Source: Deltaproteobacteria bacterium
Lineage (GTDB): Bacteria; Desulfobacterota_B; Binatia; UBA9968
Direction: 5' to 3'
Assembly (NCBI GenBank): GCA_005879255.1
Contig: VBKY01000086.1
Span: 1 to 42,804 of the forward strand
Length of the DNA stretch: 42,804 bases
In this document: positions 34,586-41,305 of the stretch, one piece after another
Layout: the number at the start of each line of letters is the position of its first letter
Position numbering within the stretch: the stretch's first letter is position 1
Notes under the pieces: generated by a model
The model's database searches: none
What the model saw: only the letters and a program-made list of their open reading frames with translations
What the model was told of the DNA's origin: nothing
Position numbers and translations under genes: made by a program

Positions 34586-35368
34586 ATGCGCATCATGGCA
34601 CTGAATCACACTTTTGTGCGCGATATCGATGCGGAACTCGAAAGGCGGCGCTTGGAAAGGCTCAGGAGCTATGCGTCTCCCGGCACAATCATAGAAGGCG
34701 ATTACCCCGACGATCTCGGCGGGAGTGAGGTACTACACCATCTGAGAAAAACCAAAACCCTCTCCGGCCTGCACCACATTTTGGGAACGCCGGCATTGGT
34801 GAAGAAGATTCTCGAAGCTGAGCGCGGCGGGTTTGACGCAGTCGTCCAGATCGACGCCTTCGACCCCGGCGTCGAGGCGGCGCGCTTGGCCGTGCGCATC
34901 CCCGTCGTCGGTTTGCTGCGCGCTTCATGCGCCTTTGCGGCGACGCTTTGCGATCGATTCGCGATTACGGTTCCGGTGCAGAGTTACATTCCGTACGTGT
35001 GGCGCATGGTTGAAACCTACCGCATGGCTCACTTTATCACCGGAATTAGGGTTATCGACCTTTTTGAAGTTGGCGATCTCAGCAAGTTTCATGACGCCAT
35101 ATTGGAGCGCACGGTAGCGGTGACGCGCGAGCTCGTTGCCGGCGGGGCGCAGGCCCTGGTGCCGCTCGCGACGCGTCTCATCCCGGAAGCAGTTTCGCCC
35201 GACGAAGTCGAACGGGAAGTTGGCATCCCGGTCGTCAACACGCAAGCCGTGGGAATCCGCTTTGCGGAGCTTATGGTAAGCAGCAAGACCGTTCATAGCC
35301 AGACGGCCTACCCGTGGGCTCCCGGGCTCGGACCCGAGGCGCTATCGAACCGCGCTGTGCGGAGTTAG
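34586..35368 (+). CDS. Asp/Glu/hydantoin racemase-fold protein lacking both catalytic cysteines
   Basis: 260 residues from ATG 34586, with AAAGGA about 7 bp upstream. The family core is visible: FDAVVQIDAFDPGVEAARLA (about 83-102), RIPVVGLLRAS, DRFAITVPVQSYIPYVW, and GGAQALVPLATRLIPEAV. Active racemases and arylmalonate decarboxylases use one or two cysteines, one before the DPG motif and one in a GA..(L/I)..GC segment. Here the first position is Ala91 and the second lies in LVPLATRL, with no cysteine; Cys115 and Cys122 are elsewhere. It is therefore either catalytically different or a binding protein. The gene follows a solute-binding protein in the same direction. Confidence 0.82.
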   Translation: MRIMALNHTFVRDIDAELERRRLERLRSYASPGTIIEGDYPDDLGGSEVLHHLRKTKTLSGLHHILGTPALVKKILEAERGGFDAVVQIDAFDPGVEAARLAVRIPVVGLLRASCAFAATLCDRFAITVPVQSYIPYVWRMVETYRMAHFITGIRVIDLFEVGDLSKFHDAILERTVAVTRELVAGGAQALVPLATRLIPEAVSPDEVEREVGIPVVNTQAVGIRFAELMVSSKTVHSQTAYPWAPGLGPEALSNRAVRS

Positions 35369-35404
35369 GACGTTCAATTTGGTAGGGACGTAGCGAGCGG
35401 GAAC

Positions 35405-36766
35405 CTAAGGTACCAAGAGTTTCGTGAGTTCCCTTACGTTGCCCAGTTTTTCAAGGCGGCGAACGCACGCGATCGTTTCTTGAGCCTGTTCTTGTGAAAT
35501 CATCACGCTGGCGTTACTGCGAAATTTTTCTTCGACCTCATCCTCAGTCAGGGGATTCTTCGCGTGTCCTTTTTGAATCGTCGCGGTATATTGAACCGTC
35601 CTGCCATCCTTTAGCTTGATGGCAACCGGACAGTATTCTCCCCGCTCCGGAATCGTCTCGTCCCTGATCACTTTCACCTTGTTCATCGCTTCTTGAACCT
35701 TCGGTTCCCGCGTCTTGGCGTCGGAAAAGCTCGCCCTCTCCAGCCGGCCGTCCAATATGGCGACGGCGCAAACGTAATTGGTCGTGAATTTGCCCTGCAG
35801 GCCCGATTGGACCGCCGGGCGGTAATGGCGGTCGTAGCGAAACGGATTCAACCTAAGCTCGACGCTTTCGATGTCTTCGAAACGGATGCTGTGCTGCCGC
35901 ACCAAATGAAGCGTCGCGTCGGCGGCAAGGAACTGCGGAGCGCTACAAGGGTGCAGTTTGAACGAGAGGCCGGGCGAATCGACGTAAAACGGCTTTCCCA
36001 ATCCCTCGAGCATTTTTTCGTAGTCGCATGTGTTGTCGCCGAAGAAGAACGTATCGCAAAAGCCGATAGGATTTTCGATGATCGCTTCGTCCGCGGTAAA
36101 GCCTCTTTGCGCCAGCAGCGCAGCCTCGACTCCATTGCGCGCGCCGTTGCCGGCATGAAACGGTTTGACCATCGAGCCTTGTTGGCGGAACAGTCCACCG
36201 GCGGCGGAAGCGGCGATGCCGAAGGCCGCCCTGACCTGATTCGTCTTGAGCCTTAATATGCTTGCTGCTGCTGCCGCCGAGCCCATGCTGCCGTAAATCG
36301 GCGTGCTGTGAAAACCTCTCTTGATGATATCCGGGCAGGCGGCTGACATCTGGGTGGCGATTTCAATCCCGACCACGTACGCCGTCAGGAAGTCCTTTCC
36401 AGAAGCGCCGGTCGCCTCGCCGGCAGAAAGTGAAGATGCCACGATCTGGCAGCTCGGATGACCAACCCGCGCTATCGCGTCCCAATCGTCATAATCAATC
36501 GCGTGCGCCAAGAGTCCGTTCGCAAAGGCGCCCATGGGAACCGACGTTCTCTCGCTGGAGCCTATGATTGTCACATCAGGTGTTCCGCCCATAAACCTGC
36601 AATAGTCCACCACAATATTGGCTACCGGATGTTCGTATCCCGCAAGCGCGACGCCCAAGGTGTCGAGAATATGGAGCTTCGCATTTTCGATTGCCCTGGG
36701 GCTGAGAGCGGAGTAGTCGGTTTCGGCGACAAACGTCGCAAAGCGTTCTGTAACAGGTGGCGTCAT
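35405..36766 (-). CDS. MmgE/PrpD family protein
   Basis: 453 residues. ATG 36766 has AAGGAA 6 bp upstream and the expected N terminus (VTERFATFVAETDYSALSPR); 52 further upstream codons are not credible. Family blocks are AKLHILDTLGVALAGYE, NGLLAHAIDYDDWDAIARVG (about 79-98), AAGGLFRQQGSMVKPFHAGN, LSFKLHPCSAPQF and KFTTNYVCAVAILDG. It is a distant relative of the three PrpD proteins in the 19-26 kb cluster. It is third in the unit citryl-CoA-lyase-like, CaiB, PrpD, 70 bp after the CoA transferase gene. That order suggests a pathway using CoA activation, dehydration or isomerisation and C-C cleavage. Confidence 0.92.
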   Translation of the reverse strand: MTPPVTERFATFVAETDYSALSPRAIENAKLHILDTLGVALAGYEHPVANIVVDYCRFMGGTPDVTIIGSSERTSVPMGAFANGLLAHAIDYDDWDAIARVGHPSCQIVASSLSAGEATGASGKDFLTAYVVGIEIATQMSAACPDIIKRGFHSTPIYGSMGSAAAAASILRLKTNQVRAAFGIAASAAGGLFRQQGSMVKPFHAGNGARNGVEAALLAQRGFTADEAIIENPIGFCDTFFFGDNTCDYEKMLEGLGKPFYVDSPGLSFKLHPCSAPQFLAADATLHLVRQHSIRFEDIESVELRLNPFRYDRHYRPAVQSGLQGKFTTNYVCAVAILDGRLERASFSDAKTREPKVQEAMNKVKVIRDETIPERGEYCPVAIKLKDGRTVQYTATIQKGHAKNPLTEDEVEEKFRSNASVMISQEQAQETIACVRRLEKLGNVRELTKLLVP

Positions 36767-36836
36767 CGCGGTTCCTTTTTTGTTTTCGCCAATGAGCGCG
36801 TGAAAGTTTGCCGGCCGCCCCGTGGGCTTGGGCCGG

Positions 36837-38012
36837 TCAGAGCACGCCGTTTTCCCTGAGTTTTCCGATTGCGTTCTCGTCAAAGCCGAGCTCGCGGAGA
36901 ATCTGATCGGAATGCTCGCCAAGCATCGGAGGCGCGGTTTTAATCTTTGGTGGAGTCCGGCTGAGATCGATTGCGCTCCCGATCAATTGCACTTTGCCCA
37001 TCCGCGGATGCTCGACCTCCACAGGGAATCCATACTCGCGCACCTGCGGGTCCTGAAAAACTTCGTCGAGCGTGTTCAGCGGCGCGCAGGGAACGTCTTT
37101 CTCCCGCAGGCGGCGGATCCAATCGTCTCTTTCGCCTTGGCGGAAAATTTCCTTTAACGCGGTCGATAGCTCGTCATAATTTTCGATGCGCGCCTTGCGG
37201 TTGACGAACCGTGGATCGCTGGCCCACTCCTTCTTTCCAACAACCTCGAACAACCCATGCCAGAACTTGTCGGGGGAAGAGAGATGAAGGACGAACGCCT
37301 TGCCGGCTCGATCTTCAAAAGCAAAAACGCCGGCGTGATGCGTTCGATGCGCGCGCCGCGGCACTTCCCCATCCTCGAAATAACGGGTGGCATTTTCCGA
37401 AAGGAACGCGACGCTAGCGCGCAGCAGCGAGGTCTCAACCCGCTGCCCCTCTCCGGCAATCGCACGATTCATGAGAGCCGCCAAAATTCCGTAGCACGCA
37501 TACATTCCTGTTAGATGATCGGAAAAGGAGATCCCCATTCCTTTGGGCTCGCCCGGGTCGGTGAGAAGACTCAGAAGACCGCTCATTGCTTGGCCAACCG
37601 TGTCGTAACCCGGAAGATCCCGGTATGGACCGGTCCGTCCAAATCCCGAAATCGAACAGTAAATGATCCTGGGATTGCGTTTTTGAACCTGCTCGTATCC
37701 GAGGCCACGCTTCTCCATCGTCCCCGGCCGGAAATTTTCGATAAACACGTCCGCCTTGTCCAAAAGCTTCAGCAGAACATCTCTACCGCCGTCTTTGCGG
37801 ATGTCCAGAGTTAAGCTTTTCTTGTTGCGGTTCAGACTGCGGAAATTCGACGCGTAGAGTTTATCACCCCAGCCGCGAAACGGGTCTCCCCTCCCCGGCT
37901 CTTCCACTTTGATCACGTCGGCTCCGAGATCAGCCAGCAGCACGCCGGCAAAAGGGCCGGTAACATAACTCGCCATTTCGATGACGCGAATTCCTTCGAG
38001 CGCGCCTGTCAT
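36837..38012 (-). CDS. Class III CoA transferase (CaiB/BaiF family)
   Basis: 391 residues, ATG 38012 with GGAGGAG about 7 bp upstream. These cytoplasmic enzymes move CoA between organic acids through an enzyme-bound aspartyl anhydride. Features are GIRVIEMASYVTGPFAGVLL, LADLGADVIKVEEPGRGDPF, ASNFRSLNRNKKSLTLDI, ADVFIENFRPGTMEKRGLGY, GFGRTGPYRDLPGYD and the catalytic Asp165 in GISFSDHLTGM; the length is normal. Substrates cannot be predicted inside this family (formyl-, carnitinyl-, succinyl- and mesaconyl-type enzymes all look alike). The citryl-CoA-lyase-like gene lies 119 bp upstream and the PrpD gene 70 bp downstream, all co-directional. Confidence 0.95.
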   Translation of the reverse strand: MTGALEGIRVIEMASYVTGPFAGVLLADLGADVIKVEEPGRGDPFRGWGDKLYASNFRSLNRNKKSLTLDIRKDGGRDVLLKLLDKADVFIENFRPGTMEKRGLGYEQVQKRNPRIIYCSISGFGRTGPYRDLPGYDTVGQAMSGLLSLLTDPGEPKGMGISFSDHLTGMYACYGILAALMNRAIAGEGQRVETSLLRASVAFLSENATRYFEDGEVPRRAHRTHHAGVFAFEDRAGKAFVLHLSSPDKFWHGLFEVVGKKEWASDPRFVNRKARIENYDELSTALKEIFRQGERDDWIRRLREKDVPCAPLNTLDEVFQDPQVREYGFPVEVEHPRMGKVQLIGSAIDLSRTPPKIKTAPPMLGEHSDQILRELGFDENAIGKLRENGVL

Positions 38013-38131
38013 TGTACGTCTCCTCCGGAAGCTTCGAAAACGAAAGTCCGTGCGCCGACTAGCTCATAGTTCGACGAACATCAGCGCGCGGAAGCCGGCC
38101 TGTATGTGATGCAGGGCAGTTTGAGACTCGC

Positions 38132-38908
38132 CTACGAATCGAGCTCGTATACCAGCGCAGCTTTGATGACGCCATTGATATTGTGGTCCATCGGGTTTTT
38201 GATTTCCTCGCCGATGTGAGCAATCGTGCCGAGCGTACGGCCGATCAACGCAAAGCCTTTCGTCAACTGCCACGGCACACCCATATCGAGCGCGATCGCC
38301 GCTATCGCGCCGGTCACGTTCGGCGGAAACGCGCGGCCGTGCCGGGCTTTGGCGGCAGCGCTGACCCGCTGAATCAGCTCGCAATACCGACCGTAGACTG
38401 CGGTCTCCCGCGCAATCTGGAAGAGCTTCACCGCTCGTGGATCACCCTCGGGATGCGTGCGATGGCCGATGCCAGCGATCCGCTTCCCTTGCTGCGCATG
38501 CTCGTCGACGACTCTTCGAGCGGTTTCATCCAAGTCGGCATCGATCTTCCCGGCGGGAAGCGCGTCGACAAGCCACTTGGCCGCATATTCCGACGATCCC
38601 AAATGGACACTGCCGGCTCCCAGCAGCGATGCCGCGACGGCGCCCTGCAGCGCTTCGGGCGCAGTTCCGTAGGTCAGCCGGGCGGCAACAACGCTGCTGA
38701 CCATGCCGTGCTCGACCAACACCACCAGCAGCGCATCAATCATGCGCGCCTCTGCCGTCGTCGGCTTGCGACCGGCAAGCATCAGCCACGTCATCTCGGT
38801 GAAAGAAATTTTACCCAACAACTCCTCGATGAGGTCGTGACCGCGAACGAGAATCCGGCGCTCTTCGGCTTTGCCGAGGCCGGTGACGATTTTGCCTTTA
38901 TCAGCCAT
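38132..38908 (-). CDS. Citryl-CoA lyase-like protein (short citrate synthase fold)
   Basis: 258 residues, ATG 38908 with AGGAGA 5 bp upstream. It is a shortened citrate-synthase-fold protein, as in citryl-CoA lyases, which split or join acyl-CoA and a keto acid. Recognisable parts are FTEMTWLMLAGRKPT, the first His motif as His102 in GAGSVHLGS, and the second in IAGIGHRTHPEGDPRA (His149). The aspartate of citrate synthase, normally in PNVDFYSG, is replaced: FPPNVTGAIAAI. Two histidines without the aspartate suggest altered chemistry or a subunit role. It is first in the unit with the CaiB and PrpD genes. Confidence 0.85.
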   Translation of the reverse strand: MADKGKIVTGLGKAEERRILVRGHDLIEELLGKISFTEMTWLMLAGRKPTTAEARMIDALLVVLVEHGMVSSVVAARLTYGTAPEALQGAVAASLLGAGSVHLGSSEYAAKWLVDALPAGKIDADLDETARRVVDEHAQQGKRIAGIGHRTHPEGDPRAVKLFQIARETAVYGRYCELIQRVSAAAKARHGRAFPPNVTGAIAAIALDMGVPWQLTKGFALIGRTLGTIAHIGEEIKNPMDHNINGVIKAALVYELDS

Positions 38909-39314
38909 ATCTATCTCCTGTCTTGCTGTTTTGAACTAAATTCCTGATCCTCACCACGAAAGACTCAAAGCGCGCTACGTACAAATCTCTACCCGAAAGG
39001 GGCGAAAAAGAAAATACTTCTTCGTGAAATCCTTTGAAAGTCGGACACCCTCACCTTCGTCCTCTTCCTAAAAGGGCGGGAGTAGAAGTCATGGGACGGC
39101 TACAGTTGACGCTTTTCATCATTCATTCCCTCGCCCTCGGGGAGCGGTGAGGGACACGTTTTAATGCTCTCTGGCGAGCATAAGCTCATGAGCCACTTCG
39201 TACCACTATCCTTTAGAGTTTTCTCCATTTGCGCAACTTTCATTTAAAAAAACTAAAGCTAGAAGCCGGTGGTCCGAGAACCTCTTTGTAAGATTGGAAA
39301 TAGGCGAAATGAGG
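38909..39314. other. Intergenic region upstream of the CoA/PrpD unit
   Basis: About 400 bp with no credible gene. It must hold the promoter of the minus-strand citryl-CoA-lyase-like gene and contains the CCCTCGCC/GGTGAGGG hairpin listed next. The rest shows nothing recognisable. Confidence 0.45.
39128..39153. repeat. CCCTCGCC...GGTGAGGG hairpin (REP-like)
   Basis: CCCTCGCC (39128-39135) pairs with GGTGAGGG (39146-39153) with one wobble across a 10-bp loop. An additional CCCTCACC at 39048-39055 is a perfect alternative partner. Such CCCTCACCC-type hairpins are common dispersed elements in environmental proteobacterial genomes. Confidence 0.4.
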
Positions 39315-39349
39315 ACAGGTCACGAACGGCGAACGTTCACTTGACCTGT
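39315..39349 (+). terminator. Strong stem-loop followed by T-run
   Basis: ACAGGTCA at 39315-39322 and TGACCTGT at 39342-39349 are exactly complementary, and an inner GAACG/CGTTC pair extends the stem around GCGAA, with a 2-bp bulge. TTTTTA follows directly. The shape is that of an intrinsic terminator read rightward, but no plus-strand gene lies upstream, so it may instead be part of the end of the transposase remnant that follows. Confidence 0.45.
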
Positions 39350-39380
39350 TTTTACTAATGAAACGAAATGGCGTTAGAAA

Positions 39381-39528
39381 GTGAGTCGTTCCGCGGAAGA
39401 GAAGCAGGAGGCGAAGAACGTTTGGCGGAAGTTCACGCCGGAGCAAAATTTGAGATTTTGAAGGATGCCGAGCGCTGTAGGACAATCAGGGCGGGATTAG
39501 CGCGACACCAGTTATCGGATTCGCCGTA
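39381..39528 (+). mobile_element. IS3-family OrfA remnant (N-terminal transposase fragment)
   Basis: From GTG 39381 one frame reads MSRSAEEKQEAKNVWRKFTP and EQ; after a 1-nt shift near 39443 the next frame continues KFEILKDAERCRTIRAGLAR, HQLSDS. This is the helix-turn-helix N terminus of IS3/IS911-type OrfA proteins (pattern KFTPEQK.EIL...E.....I.ELARR..LSDS.LY). Similarity ends abruptly near 39528, only about 12 bp before MFS sequence begins. It marks the right-hand break of the split MFS gene. Confidence 0.65.
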
Positions 39529-39539
39529 TCTGGAAAACC

Positions 39540-40144
39540 GTCTCACTAAGTTCGTTGCGCGAAGGGCTCGGCTTTGTCTGGGGACACGGCGTTATTTTTC
39601 CGCTGATGCTTCTGGCTTTCGGCGCCACTTTTTTTGGCAACGTGCGCAGTCTTTTTCCCATCTACGCGCGCGACATCCTGTTCGTCGGTCTCGGCTTACT
39701 TTATTGGTCGCGCGCCGTCGGCTCACACTGTGCATGGCCGCTGTTGTGAGCGCTATGGGGCTGGTGCGCCACGCCGGCACCTGGATTCTTATCGGCGTCG
39801 GGCTCTACGGCGTTTCGATAGCAATCTTCGCCTATTCCCAGGTTTTTTGGATTTCTGTTATGATGCTCGCGTTTTGCGGCGCGGGGGACACCATCAGTTC
39901 AATTCTTCGATCGACGATTAATCAAATGAGCACGCCGGATGAATTGCGCGGACGAATGTCGTCGATCAATAGCATTTTCACGAGCAGTGGCCCGCAGCTG
40001 GGTCAATTCGAGTCCGGCCTCCTTGCCGCTTGGCTGGGGGCGCAATTGTCCGCATTGACCGGTGGTCTGGCAACTCTCGCCATAGTAGCGCTCGTCGCGA
40101 TCGGCTTCCCGCAAGTCCCGCGATCGCGCATTTCGCATCGTTAA
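39540..40144 (+). pseudogene. MFS exporter (EntS/MFS_3-like), C-terminal half, broken
   Basis: The frame opens VSLSSLREGLGFVWGHGVIF, the loop before helix 7 in this family, then PLMLLAFGATFFGNVRSLFP and IYARDILFVGLGLLY. A frameshift near 39720 moves coding to MAAVVSAMGLVRHAGTWILI, with GAGDTISSILRSTINQMSTP, DELRGRMSSINSIFTSSGPQ and LGQFESG following, ending at TAA 40144. It has helices 7-12 only, with no start codon. It fits exactly onto the N-terminal half at 17924-18540. Confidence 0.85.
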
Positions 40145-40192
40145 ATTGACTACGTAGTTGTGCCGATGACTGATCGATCCAAAGGCAAAAAT

Positions 40193-41208
40193 GTGAAAAG
40201 AGCATGCTTCTTCGACCGACTCGTGTTGGCGCCGGCGGTGGTAATTTATTTCACGCTCTCTTCATTGGTCGTGCGTGCGGCGGCGCTGGAAAGAGTAAAC
40301 GCCAGCTATGGCGCAATTTCCGGCTCCATGGCGCAGACGTGGGTCGCCAAAGAAGCGCGGTTGTACGAGAAATACGGCCTCGATCTCAATCTGGTTTACA
40401 TCTCCGGCGGACCGCGCAGCATTATGTCGCTCATCGGCGGCAGCGTGCAATTCGTCAATCACTCCGGCATGCCGCCCTGGAAGCCTACCAGCGTGGCGCC
40501 GACACGGCGTTGATCGCGTCGCCTTTGAATCAGCTTGAACATTCGCTGGTGGTCCAGAACACCATCGCGAGCGCCGAGCAATTGCGCGGCAAAGTCTTGG
40601 GCATGATCACAGCAGGTTCGTTGACCGATATTCTCCTGCGCGAAGGACTCCGGCTCAACGGAATCTCGGAGAAAGATGTCACTATTTTACCTGTGGGCGA
40701 TCTCGGTGCGCGCTTGAGCGGGCTCCAGACCGGTCGCGTGCATGGCGTCATCATCGCCGGTATCCAAACTTTGACCGCGTCGAAGATGGGTTTTAAGACG
40801 CTGATCGACTACTCCAAGCTGCCCCTTGAAATTGCCGGCTCTGGTATACTAGTGCGCCGTTCCTACGTCGGCAAAAATCCCGACATCACGATTAGGTTTC
40901 TTAAAGCGTGGATCGAAGGGCTCTATCTGTTCAAAGCAAAGCCTGATTTCGCCCTCAACGTGCTAAAAAAATACGTGGCGAGCCAGGACATCGAAGTGCT
41001 GACTACGATCTACGGACTTTATAAAGAAAAACTCATGAACAAGCCGACGCCGACCGCGAGAGTAGCCAAATCGATGCTCTATTTGTTGTCCCGATCGAGT
41101 CCGGAAGTGGCAGGCGTCAACGCCGAAGGCTTCATCGAAGCGCGCTTCGTCAACGAACTGGAAAGCTCCGGCTTCTTCGAAGAGATGAATCAGAAGTACG
41201 GGAAGTGA
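40193..41208 (+). pseudogene. NMT1-type substrate-binding protein with a single frameshift
   Basis: GTG 40193 (AAAGG 7 bp upstream) starts a signal peptide (RLVLAPAVVIYFTLSSLVV) and continues ERVNASYGAISGSMAQTWVA, LYEKYGLDLNLVYISGGPRS and VQFVNHSGMPP. Near 40475 one nucleotide is missing or extra: the first frame runs on to a stop at 40513, and the protein resumes in another frame with LEAYQRGADTALIASPLNQL, AEQLRGKVLGMITAGSLTD and the terminal FVNELESSGFFEEMNQKYGK. Everything else is intact and of normal length (~338 codons), so it is a recent mutation or a sequencing error. It belongs to the subfamily of the proteins at 2959 and 6301. Confidence 0.85.
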
Positions 41209-41305
41209 AGATATTCTGAACTCCTAAGCAACCTGACCCGACAACACAACGGCGCGAGATCCCGAAGCATGTTACGTCGCCGAGATGTAGCTTTTCGTTG
41301 CGGCT

